This document shows positions 48,165 through 59,041 of a DNA stretch of 64,000 nt, one piece after another. The stretch is from Cantharellus purpuraceus (taxonomy: Eukaryota; Basidiomycota; Agaricomycetes; Cantharellales; Hydnaceae): positions 124,001 through 188,000 of the forward strand of contig JALBUN010000002.1 in NCBI GenBank assembly GCA_025174535.1. Direction: 5' to 3'. The position numbers and the translations under genes were made by a program. Position 1 is the first letter of the stretch. Each line of letters starts with the position of its first letter. The notes below the pieces were generated by a model that saw only the letters and a list, made by a program, of their open reading frames with translations, was not told the origin of the DNA and did not search any database.

Positions 48165-49421
48165 ATGGCTTACACCCATGTCGCATACATGAATCCAAAA
48201 CGCACTCTACAGGCCAGAAAAGTTTCCAAAGATGTAGTCGTCGGCATTATCCTTGGGCTTATTGCGGTTATTGCCAGCGCAGTCGTTGTATTCCTGCTCT
48301 TGCGCTTGAACAAACAATGGCGTATTGAACGACGGGCAGGATACCGAGTGGACCTTCTCGGTACAGAGGCAGGCGATTCGTCCATGCCGGCTGGCGGTTT
48401 GGAGAACGTGCTCAGAGAAAAGCAAAGGGATAAGCCTCTTCCCCCTATCCCAAGGGCTAGTTCTGCAGGATCATATCCTACCGTGCCTGGTAATGGTTAT
48501 ACTGAAACACCGATGAATGAAGCACCTGTCATTCGACAGCCGTCGGAAGTATGGTCTCGGCCAAGGAATATGAGTACATCGGGTGGCGATTTATCGGGCT
48601 CCTCTCAGCAGTTATCCCTGAACCTCCCGTTAAGCTCTCTAGACATTCCTACACCACGACTACCGACAACACCTGTCCATACTAGAACAAGCACCGCCTC
48701 ATCAATTGGGCATTTTTGGACATACGGTAATAACCCTGGCTCAGGCATGTCGAAGACCTCGAATAGCATCTCCAACTCCCCGCGTAGACAGCTCACGATT
48801 ACCAATGCCACAGATGCGGACGTTGCCTTTGATAGATCACAATCACCCCGCCCTGACCTTCCACCCTACAGCATAAGCCAAGTCAGGGGACGAGTCCCAC
48901 CTTTTCCCGCGAAACGGCCTCAACCAAAACATCTTCGGTCTATTTTGAAACCAGTGGTCGAGGACCGTGGGGAGGGCATGTCATCCTATGCCACGGCAAA
49001 TGAGAAACAAGTAATGTGGGAGATGCGCCCAACTTCGACAGCCTCTTACACGGTTCAAATCCCGATTCCTCGAATATCTCGAACTCCTGCGTCCCCAGTG
49101 CAACCTCAGCGAGCTCGCACACCGCTGACCCTGACAACGTCTCGCCCTGTTTCCGATGTTGTTATCGAAGATACTAGCTCAATCCGTAGACCAAATGGGT
49201 CACGAGGGAAAGGAAGGATGGTTACCATGTCTGTGCTAGTAGATGATTCCGACAATTCAGGCTCTGAACACGGCGGTGGCGGACGGGATCCTTACCAGGG
49301 TGACTATCGAGCTAGCAGTATCAGTGCAGAAAGTCGGGATGTGTTAGGGGAGGTGCTCGAGGGCTATACCGCAGATCTCCCTCCTTATACACCAATCTAT
49401 GAGGATACTCGAGTCCCATAA
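48165..49421 (+). CDS. Single-pass membrane protein with long disordered tail
   Basis: No family recognised. One uninterrupted frame starts MAYTHVAYMNPKRTLQARKV, has a single hydrophobic segment at about residues 24-47 (VVVGIILGLIAVIASAVVVF then LLLRL), and then basic residues (NKQWRIERRAGYR). That suggests the tail faces the cytosol. The remaining 360 or so residues are Ser/Pro/Thr-rich, with KPLPPIPRASSAG, KRPQPKHLRSILKP and a C-terminal TADLPPYTPIYEDTR. The PPY-containing end could be a WW-domain or arrestin-adaptor contact (inference). It lies just upstream of, and in the same direction as, the membrane-anchored chitinase. Confidence 0.72.
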   Translation: MAYTHVAYMNPKRTLQARKVSKDVVVGIILGLIAVIASAVVVFLLLRLNKQWRIERRAGYRVDLLGTEAGDSSMPAGGLENVLREKQRDKPLPPIPRASSAGSYPTVPGNGYTETPMNEAPVIRQPSEVWSRPRNMSTSGGDLSGSSQQLSLNLPLSSLDIPTPRLPTTPVHTRTSTASSIGHFWTYGNNPGSGMSKTSNSISNSPRRQLTITNATDADVAFDRSQSPRPDLPPYSISQVRGRVPPFPAKRPQPKHLRSILKPVVEDRGEGMSSYATANEKQVMWEMRPTSTASYTVQIPIPRISRTPASPVQPQRARTPLTLTTSRPVSDVVIEDTSSIRRPNGSRGKGRMVTMSVLVDDSDNSGSEHGGGGRDPYQGDYRASSISAESRDVLGEVLEGYTADLPPYTPIYEDTRVP

Positions 49422-49638
49422 CAGTGAGACTCTACTAGTTTCTGCTGAGTTTCTGCTCTGGTGGGGTCGGGTTGGGTCGGTTCTACGAGCTAGCGTTATA
49501 GAGCGTGGATATGGCATGTGTAATAATAATAGTTCAATGCTCAGTGTACATGTACGATACGTTTGCAACGCTATGAGGCCACCAGGTACTGTGACATCAT
49601 CCTGTACACTCAATGCCGGCAATATCCGGGTTGTGCTG

Positions 49639-51383
49639 ATGACCTACAGACCAGTACCGACCACCGAAGAAGAAGACAACCCAGTTGATCCCCCTTCAAA
49701 GCCTGTGCAAGCTCGCCAGTTCAACTCGCCAACTCGCCTGCTTCTTGTTCTATCTGCCATTGTGCTAGTGCTCCTTGGTTTCAGACTTGAGAAGTGGTAT
49801 TTCGCCAATCCAAATCAGCTCGACGAAAGCCTCAAGGACGACGTGAATCATAGTATCGGTGATCAGATAGAGCTACCTGATATTGAGATGTCTCATGAAA
49901 AACGTAATGTCGCGTAGTACGTAGCCCCTAGGACTATCAAGAGGGAGATTTCTGACTTAGATCCTTCTCTTCTTTTCTTCCCCAGTTTCTGCAATTGGTA
50001 CGAAAATAGCTTCCACATTCTTTAACTGACTTTCTCGATTCCTTCCAGGGGAATATATGGGCGGAAATACCCTCCATCCATGATCCCCGCTAAACACCTC
50101 ACGCATATTCTGTATGCATTTGCAAACATCAAGCCGGATACTGGAGGTACTGGTACCAGTAAGGGAAATTGATATAGTGAAATTGAAACGTTTTCAGAGG
50201 TCTATTTGTCGGATCTGTGGGCAGATCAAGATATCCACTATCCGGGAGACAGCTGGAACGATGTGGGCACAAACCTATATGGAAACTTTAAACAGATTTA
50301 CCTCCTGAAGAAACACAATCGTCATCTCAAGTTGATGCTGTCTATCGGTGGATGGACATTCTCTGCTGCCTTTCATCCTGTGGTTGTCGATCCAGCCTTG
50401 CGGCAGGCCTTTGTGAAATCCTCCATTGCGCTACTAGAGAATTATGGTCTGGATGGGCTTGACATAGATTACGAGTACCCCTCAAATGATGCACAGGCGC
50501 GCGGTTACGTCGACCTACTCAGAGAGTTACGACAGGGCCTGGATCAGCATGCTCAGCACAGGGGAACCAACTACACATATCCCTTGACAGTCAGTCAGCT
50601 GGATAATCTTTATCCAGTTAGAGGGAGCTGACATCTATTTGATATCAGATTGCGGCACCCTGTGGACCCTCTCACTATGAAAAATTACATGCTCGAGAGA
50701 TGGATCAGTATCTCACATTTTGGAATCTCATGGCCTACGACTACGGTCAGTCCATCGCTACTTATGATATCTAGTATTAATTCCCAGGGCTTTCAACTTC
50801 ATCTATAGCTGGATCTTGGGACACTGTTGCTAATCATCAGGCAAACGTGTTCGGTGGCCCACTCAATACCAAGACCGCAGTCGATTGGTATGAAAGACAA
50901 GGCATCCCTCGTCATAAGCTCGTGATTGGTATGCCACTCTACGGGCGCAGTTTCATGCAAACTACTGGGCCTGGAACACCATTCTCCGGTGTCGGCGGAG
51001 GCAGTTGGGAACAAGGTGTCTATGACTACCGAGCGTTGCCACTTCTGGGATCATACATGCATCGAGACGAAAATCTAATTGCTAGCTGGTCGTATAACTA
51101 TGAGAAAAAGGAAATGGTCAGCTTTGACTCCGAGGAGGTCGCGCGCTGGAAGGGGGAATGGATTGCAAAGGAAGGGTATGGCGGCGCCATGTTTTGGGAA
51201 CTGAGTGGTGACAAGGGAGGCATTAGAGAAGGTATGGAGAGTGGTCCTGGAAAGGATGCTCAACCTGGACAAAGTCTCGTAACGGTTGTCAAGCAAGCAA
51301 TGGGAGGTTCGTTGGACCAAACCCCGAATTGTCTTGTGTACAAGGGCAGCCAGTTTGAGAACCTGAGGAAGGGAATGCAATAG
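49639..51383 (+). CDS. GH18 chitinase with N-terminal membrane anchor
   Basis: Starts [19 protein letters not shown]; a hydrophobic segment ([20 protein letters not shown]) about 30-50 residues in predicts a type II signal anchor. Two introns at about 49918-50048 join VA to YFCNW and then [13 protein letters not shown], the first strand of a GH18 barrel. [29 protein letters not shown] and the catalytic [12 protein letters not shown] (about 50450-50480; the Glu is the general acid) follow. Then come [24 protein letters not shown] and [13 protein letters not shown]. The substrate is inferred as chitin or chito-oligomers of the cell wall. Catalytic residues are intact. The anchor suggests action at the membrane-wall interface rather than secretion. 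Other in-frame upstream ATGs exist, but this one leaves the anchor near the N-terminus. Confidence 0.9.
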
Positions 51384-51587
51384 GACGTTCGTGTGGAATA
51401 ACTTCGATGGATTGTACCTGTAGTAATTCCATGCACCGGCAGGAGACCTGCCGATAAAAATGCGAATACTAAATACATGTGAGCCCGTTCGAACCGATGG
51501 ACGAAATGCAGAAGAATAGCATTGATGTGATAATAATATATGCCTTTCCCCCCCTTGCCTCCTCTCTTCAACAATGACCGAAAAATA

Positions 51588-52969
51588 CTAGATCATCTCT
51601 GGTGCCTCTCCGCTAATCGACCAGGAATGGGATCGTGGCCGCGTGCGAGATCTCGTAGACAACAAAGCAAGAAGCTCCTTATCTGGCTTTGGAAACTGCA
51701 TGTCCATAGGTGTATGTTCTCTTCCACTCGATCTTGGAGTCGCTGGTAGGGCATCAGCTCGCGAGCCAGGTGTTGTAGGTGTCCGTACGGACGCCAGTGC
51801 GCTCCTGGACCGAGGTCCAAAGGAATCCGCCTTTTCCCGTGCATAAGCTACTGAGGCGTAGTTTGACTGCGAATTCTTGGTCTCCGATGAATCCTTTTTC
51901 GAACTAACCTGCCCGGCAGCAAGTCGGGACGGGACAGAGGACTGAGAAAGAGACCGGGAGTGATTCCTGGGATGTGATCCTTGCCGCGATTTCCTATGTG
52001 GACTGTCTAGAAAGGTTGAGCTTGTATACGGATTACGAGGGACGGGGGGAATGTCGTCCTGTTCAAGAATCATACGAGACAAAGCGAGGGAAGCGACAGG
52101 AGAGCTTGGGAGCCCAGGGAACGTGTGATATGGGAGAGTGACAACGTTGCTGGAAGTGGAACGTGTTTTGGAGGTACTGCGCACAGACATTGTCTCAGAA
52201 TCCGCAACCCTCGATGTGTGTCTTTGCGTGCGCTCTCTCCTTGATTCTGGGGAGGGCTCTGTAACAGTCACGGGAGGTGGTACGAGTGATCCTGAGGAGG
52301 AATTTGTCGCACAGGATTCTTCATATACCAATGGAAGAAAAGAAGACTTCAGCAATGGAGACGATGAGGCTGTGGAATATGTAGGCTTTGGGTCTTCGTC
52401 TGCGGGTGTAACATCAAGGGACACGTTGACAGCAGTCATTCCTGAGAGGGCTGACCCCTCCTCAACATACGAAGTGGTTGAAGTAGGAGGTGGGGACCCT
52501 CCTAACCCTGAATCCTGAGAGAATTTCGGCCGCACATGGGTAGGCCACGTTATAGCGCCTTCTAAATATCCTTCCTCCGAGATTGCCTTTGACATCGAAT
52601 TTGGAGAGTAAAGAGTGGACCGCACGTCAGATATAGTGTCTGATGTTCTGACGAGCATTGGGGGATACTGAATGAACGAAGGGGCGGGAGAACGCGGGGT
52701 ATTCCCCTTCTCTGGGATAGTCCCCTTCTCCTCTGAAGCGAGGAGTCTACGTTTCCGACAGTAAACCAATGATATTATTAATATCGCCAACGCTGACACT
52801 CCTGCCGTGCTGACGCCAATTATGGTAGCAATGTTCCTCTGGGACACCGACGGAGGTCCACGTCTCACGAGACTCCAAGTCTATAGCAAGATTTATGAGT
52901 GGGTAGTCTTCAAGAATGTCTGTGGAAGTGACGCACGGCTTTAGAGAGGTCGTACTGGACAGGTGCCAT
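51588..52969 (-). CDS. Single-pass membrane protein with Ser-rich tail
   Basis: No family recognised. A short first exon (MAPVQYDLSKA, 52969-52937) joins in phase 0, across an intron of about 60 nt, to TWSLVRRGPPSVSQRN. The transmembrane segment IATIIGVSTAGVSALAILII then SLVY is followed by the stop-transfer CRKRRLL. The rest, about 370 residues, is disordered and rich in Ser, Thr and Pro (PSFIQYPPMLVRTSDTI, RHTSRVADSETMSVRSTS, KSRQGSHPRNHSRSLSQSS). It ends SISGEAPEMI at 51588. Layout is like that of the 48165-49421 protein: short N-terminal part, one membrane segment, long phospho-rich tail. It converges on the chitinase gene. Confidence 0.75.
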
Positions 52970-54129
52970 GATCGTGAGGATGAAAATTATAAAACAGTAA
53001 GCTGGTAGTATGGAGAAGACCTCAGGACTAGCCAGCTAGGTCGTGAGGTAATCCAACTAGTAGCAAATAAAGTACAAGGGACAGGGACAGCGGCCGCAGC
53101 GCACTGGGGCGGTGACTCTGATACGACCAAAGAAGGTATGTGGTGGTAAGAGTGAGATGTGCCGCCGACAGTATAGCCCGAGATGGGATGTTCATCAAGT
53201 TAAAGTGTGGGTCTCCTATATTAGAAGGTTACTAGTATGAAGAAGAAGCGTAGAATCGAGACTCGGACTCAGGGACAGTCTTGATATCCGCTTACGCCTT
53301 GAAAAAGTTAATTATAAGGAGAGTAGTCAGTGACTCTGCCTCACAGCCGGAGGGCTTGATTGCCAAAAGTTGGCGAAAAATGACACCTGTGTGGAAACAT
53401 CAGATGTTGGCAGGGACCATTCCAGACTAGGCATACTGTATAGGCGACGGGGCAACATCACCACATCAGCACTGATCGCGGAGTTTTAAATGTAATGTGA
53501 GGGCGATGTCGAGTGCCCCCTCTACCAGATCAGGCACTCTGAATTTCCACTGCCTTCCGAGGGTTAGCGCTTCAGATGCCTGTAGTGGGTTCTGGAGAAT
53601 GGCGCCTCGCCAACCCCAAAAAGGGCGGCATCTTCCTCAACCGCATTGCTCACATAATATTGCCAAAGGCGGTAGCAACACCCACACAGCCCTGAACGGA
53701 AATCCTCCATTACAACCCACAGCGACCCTGCATTTCAACACGCGAACTGAAGATGGAAACAGTTGCATAGCAGGAGCAGAATTTTCTTCACTGTGTTCCT
53801 GAGACACTCTACTCATGAGGTTGATATCACTCACCCGCGGAAAATCACTGCAATTACACAACTAGAAGTCAACTTGGCTCTACCAATCGGTCTGCAGTAA
53901 CAGATACAGACTTTTAAGGCACTATAACCTGCACAGCTCAAGCAAACTGTCTTCTAGCGGAGATTCGAAGATATTTAGCATAGCCACTAATCGTGAGAGC
54001 AATCATTGTTTATACTCTAATCGAAATTCGAAGACGCGACGATGCATGGTGACCAAGCTTCGCAAGGCTCCCGAGCCACATGCCACCACAGGTAGTCCTT
54101 CAACGCCTGCACTGCCAACGAGCTTCAAG
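52970..54129. other. Intergenic interval, 1.16 kb
   Basis: Upstream region of the membrane protein gene and 3' flank of the mtTFB-like gene. Open frames near 53497-53861 overlap on both strands without domain or bias. No repeat or RNA gene was seen. Confidence 0.4.
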
Positions 54130-55645
54130 TTACCGCTTCTCGTTCATGCCCTCTTGGATGTACAGCATCTGGAATTGATGTCTCAGCTCTGAAATGTGGC
54201 CAAAGTTAGGTATGGTGAAATTCACATCTGGTGCAAAAGGCCACTTGTCGAAAGCTCTGACAATTCTCGCCCAATGATCTACCGTGAGCTCATTGATTGA
54301 TAACTTAGTGTCTATCCGATCCTCCGGGGAGGTATCTCGACCCTCGAGATATTGGAGCATATTATTTGCACCAGGGGCCAGAGATCTGATGATCAGAAGC
54401 GTTGTCCAGAAGCATGTCAATAAGGGTTCGAAAGTACTCAACGGCAACGCCTTGCGTAGTTGAGTTGTTTTGAGCACGAACAATCGACGGAGACAGTAAT
54501 CCCACTTATCCAGCATCATCGGTTGGATTACCTATTATGATGTAAACTGAACTCTGCCATGTGACGGGACTCATTTAAGGACAATCACCTGGTGCACCAA
54601 TGGGAAGAAGGTTGCAGCGGTCATAGGGTGACCAGGTTTGCGAGATTCAGGCAGCATATACCTGTTGAGAGGAGTTGGGGGCCAAAAGTGATTATCATAT
54701 GGTTTCAGCCGTCCCGGATGTAAAGGCTGCCGGAAATCAGCTGTGGCCTCAGCTATTACGCTCAGTTTACAACGCTCTTTCTTCTTCAACGGAGCGTCAA
54801 TTCTCTGAGGGAGGACTTATAAGAACTAGGATACAGTTAAAGAAATATCAACAAACGTTATACAGGGATTCAGCCATGATCAAACTCATACGCATACGGC
54901 CATATTTGAAGAGCCATGAACGCTCGGGAATGGTTCGTAGTGTTTGTGCCATGAATTGTTCGCCGAGTATGGAGTGGGGAATGTGGCAAATGAATTCGAG
55001 ATCTGAATCTTCTACAGATTGGCAATAACTAATCAATTATTGCCAGAAGTTGGAAGTGTCCAAATAGAGGTACGTTGCCAGTCCAGTATCTCAACGTCGT
55101 CCAATAGATTGTCATGCTCTAGCTGAGAGTATGTATCCCAGCTCATGGGATCGAGGTTGACTGCGCTGACTCTGGGATCACAGCTTTCGAGTTCCTGCGA
55201 GAACGAATAGAAGCGGTGTAAGTAGATCGGTATTATGTGTACATACTTGAACTCGCTGAAAATAGTCTGGAATATCCTCTATAACAATCAATTTGCGTAT
55301 CTGGTTTGTAGGTAATTCCAGTAGTGCGCGTGTTAAAACTCCTGGACCTGTGGCGTGCGTTGTGAGTTAATAATAACAAATTTTGGCACGAGCTTCACCT
55401 GGGAAGGCTTCAATTACAATCTTCCCTTTGTAATTTCCAGAGTCCTTGGACGGAAAAAGAGAATTAGCTACGCGGGTAGCTGTTTGAGGATTGCTCAAGC
55501 AGACACGAAGGCGACGGTTCCGATGACTGGCGTCAAAGAGCTTTTTCCATTCAGAGGTTGGAGGGAGTTGAGAGATATTAGATGTACTATAACTTCGAAA
55601 AAGTTGAGTCCAACGCCGCTGTACAATGCGCATTGAGAGGTTCAA
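54130..55645 (-). CDS. Mitochondrial transcription factor B / rRNA adenine dimethyltransferase-like
   Basis: The N-terminus, MNLSMRIVQRRWTQLFRSYS, is basic and lacks acids, like a mitochondrial import signal. The methyltransferase fold has LSNPQTATRVANSLF, then KIVIEAFPG spliced to PGVLTRALLELP (SAM-binding motif I, about 55400-55325), KLIVIEDIPDYFQRV (motif II), and VEILDWQRTSIW. A later block reads DLEFICHIPHSILGEQFMAQ and RSWLFKYGRMRMSLIMAE. The C-terminal part (KWDYCLRRLFVLKTTQLRKA to YIQEGMNEKR) is helical. Known members either methylate small-subunit rRNA or start mitochondrial transcription; sequence alone does not decide which. It is head-to-head with TSR1 with 95 bp between starts. 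A second start at 55633 is possible. Confidence 0.72.
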
Positions 55646-55740
55646 TGCGAAACGTTGAAATAAGTATGCGGTCCGAGTACTTAAAACACGTTACGTAACA
55701 CGATTGGTCGACAAAAAGCAAAGCCAAACTTTTGAGTGGT
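55646..55740. promoter_or_regulatory. 95 bp divergent promoter of mtTFB-like gene and TSR1
   Basis: Very short shared region. It contains ACGTTACGTAACACG (about 55690-55703) and GATTGG (an inverted CCAAT box, about 55703-55708), both plausible bidirectional elements. No TATA box. Confidence 0.5.
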
Positions 55741-58687
55741 ATGGCTCACCACCATAGACCTACATTAAAGCAGGTATGCCTTTAGAGACTCCTTCTGGGA
55801 CATATCGCTGAAATACCTTGAAAGCAAAACAAGCCATTTAAATCCAAACATGCTAGCAAGTCTACGTTAAAAAATCTTGCAAAAGGTGTGTTGTACTGGA
55901 TGCATACAACACTACTCAATAATATATTAATACATTGTTGCGTCCTCAGGTCGTGTGGCTCGATCTTCTCCAAAATCTACCCCTTCCACCAACGCAGCCA
56001 CACAGTCTCGCGTGAGCAGGCGCAACACTGCAAAGCAAATGCAGATTCGGAAGCGTCAAGCCCTGATCGCGTCCACTCGTATCTTCAACGGTGTTGATGG
56101 CGCACCGCGAATAACTGCAGTTGTCCCATTATGCAGCGACATTTATTCACAAGATGCCGTGACTGCACTCGCGGGTTCTTTGGATGCAGATGTTGGGAAA
56201 TGTCCCCAAGGTGGAATATATCGTCTGAAGTACAATCTATGCTCACAATACTCTATGGAATACCTAAACAGTACTTTTCTACAGTGCAGAGCGCTTCAAG
56301 ACGTCGCTACAATTCATCTTATTGCCATACCGATCCTTCTACGCCGCGTTAGACGCATGCAAAGTTGCGGATTACGTTGTATTCGTTTTATCCGCTACCC
56401 GTGAGGTTGATGAGTGGGGTGATCTTTTACTGCGATGCCTACAGGCCCAAGGCCTACCAGAGGTCATCACAGTTGTTACACCCTCACACTTCTCTGAAGA
56501 ACAGCATAATAATCCTACACGCGACCCAAAATCGCGTTCAGCCATCATGAAATCTTTACTTTCATTTATCCGATATTTTGTACCATCACAATCTCGAGTG
56601 TACGACCTAGATGGTGTTCGATCTTCAGATGCGATCGGTGCTCTTCGTGCTCTGTGCGAGGGAAAACCTCACGATGTTCATTGGCGACAGGGGCGGTCTT
56701 GGATTTTGGGGGAGGATGTCAAGTGGGATGAAAGGGATGAAGGCACTCTTATAGTCACAGGCGTTGTCAGAGGAATGCCATGGTCAATTAATCGTCTTAT
56801 TCATATACCTAATCACGGCGATTTTCAACAATCAATGGTACGTGAGTTTAGAAACTTGTGGCTTACTATATTAATATCTCGTAGATCCAGTCTGTTCCAC
56901 GCAGTGCTTACAAAGAAGCTGTTGTCTCAATGGACCTCGAGCCAAGTACTCTCGTCAATCCAACTTCTGACGCTGATTCATTAATCTCCACCAATGACCC
57001 GGATACAATGGCTAACGAGCAGACATGGCCAACAGACGAAGAGATGCGTGGAGTTGACACTGAACAGCTGTCTACTGCTGCAGAGACGGATTTGCCAGAT
57101 GCTAAGATGGGGACAACGCCTAAATCCCTCAAAGTGCCGAAAGGAACAAGTCAATACCAAGCTGCTTGGATAGTGGAGGACGAAGATAAGGATGAGGACG
57201 GGACTGATGCCAATTCGGATGATAGCGGCAGTGAAGTGGAGCAGACGGAGGAGATAGACATGGAGGCGCCGTCAATACCACATGGTGAAGAACAAGCTGA
57301 TCTTGAGTCAGATCGAAAAAGCACGGTGGCATTTATGGATCTTGACGCAGATGAAGAAAATAAGCAGTGTGTATTTCCCTGTCCGCTGCTCTCCCTGCAG
57401 GCCAACTAATCTGGGAACAAGGCTGCAATTCTGGAGAACGCGGGAGCGAGAGGCGGAGACTGATATGGCATTCCCTGATGAGCTTGACACCCCCAAGGAT
57501 ATTCCTGCACAAGAACGATTTCAGCGTTACCGAGGAATGCGCTCTTTCCGGACCAGCCCGTGGGATCCATATGAGAACTTACCTAAAGACTACGCCAAAA
57601 TCTTTCAATTCGAGGACTATCAAAGAACAGAGCGCGCTGTGCGACGACGAGCAGAGGAAGAAACAGGTACCGTTGTAAATGTCAGTCGACCGCGTTCATG
57701 TTGTCGATAGTATCGCTCATAGTAACTTCGTTTAGACAGGATCAAGGGTGACGATCACTCTTAAGAATGTTCCTCAAAGCGTTCTCCAAACTGTAGATCC
57801 TCATGGTCCTTTCGTGATGTTTGCTTTGTTAAAGCACGAGCACAAAATTTCCGTAATGAATTTTACTGTGCAACGGAACACGGAATATACAGCCCCGGTC
57901 AAGTCCAAGGTATCCCATACGCTCTTCGGTGCATAGTTCGACTCTGATGTGCAGTGCTATATTTAGGATCCATTAATCCTTTGCGTGGGACCAAGGCGTT
58001 TCCGTACGAACCCTTTATTTAGCCAACATACTCGGGGAGGTGGAAAAGGTGTCAATAATGTCCACAAAGTTGAACGCTTCCTTCTTCCCGGAGTGACCAG
58101 CGTAGCCACGACATACGCGCCAGTTATTTTCGGCAAGCAGCCATGCATATTACTGAAAGAGACTGCTGACTCCCAAGGTCAGTCCAGTCTGGTTTTGCTC
58201 ATACATTTACATTTAAGGCTAATAAGATTAATACAGAGCCTAAACTAGTTGCTATGGGCACATTCCTGAATGCAGACACGACGAGGATCATCGCGAAACG
58301 CATCATGCTCACGGGTCACCCGTTCAAAGTGCACAAGAAAACGGCAACAGTACGATATATGTTCTTCAATCCAGGTGCGGAGCATTCGTTTTTATGATGC
58401 GGTGGTTTATCTCATGTATTCCCACGCATAATCGTTATTCTATAGATGATGTGACGTATTTCGCGCCTGTACAATTGCACACAAAATACGGCCGAGCCGG
58501 ACACATTCGCGAGCCATTAGGTACACACGGGTACTTCAAAGCGCATTTCGACGGACCAGTCAACCAGATGGATACCGTCTGCATGTCGCTATATAAACGC
58601 GTGTACCCCAAGTGGGCAGGGCTATGGAAGGCAGAACCCACGCCTTTAATTCATGATAAGTATGACCAGTCTGTTATGGAGGAGTAA
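55741..58687 (+). CDS. TSR1: Tsr1 40S ribosome biogenesis factor
   Basis: Nuclear/cytosolic pre-40S assembly factor with a GTPase-like fold but without GTPase activity in known members. The tiny first exon [11 protein letters not shown] (55741-55773) is followed by [20 protein letters not shown] and the domain beginning [20 protein letters not shown]. The central blocks are [40 protein letters not shown], and an acidic linker ([19 protein letters not shown]). Next are [59 protein letters not shown], and the BMS1/TSR1-type C-terminus [20 protein letters not shown] sequence. There [19 protein letters not shown] precedes [12 protein letters not shown]. It ends at TAA 58685-58687. The protein appears complete. 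Confidence 0.92.
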
Positions 58688-59041
58688 TCTGTGAGCGCTT
58701 TAAAACTATTTGTGGGCTACTTGCTAGTCTACAAGGTCATTTCTTCAATCAGTGCTAGGATGATAGATGCTAGACATATAATATGCGTATTCAAGAAACC
58801 CCAGCCATACATATAATATCCAAGAGAGAGCAGAGCGCACGGCTGCGTAAGGGCTTCCATATCCGTCTTGTAGTGCCAAGAAGTAGCCCACCACGGTGCC
58901 CCAGCTAAACCCCGCGGAAGAGGCCGAGGCAATTCCAACGGCGTAAGACACCGGGGGTGCCATCCAATTGGTAATCTGTCCAGTATGCTGGGACCAAGGG
59001 GGGCCGCGGGCTTCCTGTCCAGCAATTCGAGACCCAATATA
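58688..59041. other. Convergent intergenic region, TSR1 and G alpha
   Basis: About 350 bp. The minus strand holds an open frame of 72 codons (58963-58745) with hydrophobic character, directly downstream of the G alpha stop. It has no recognisable domain and could be chance or part of the G alpha 3' UTR. Confidence 0.35.
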
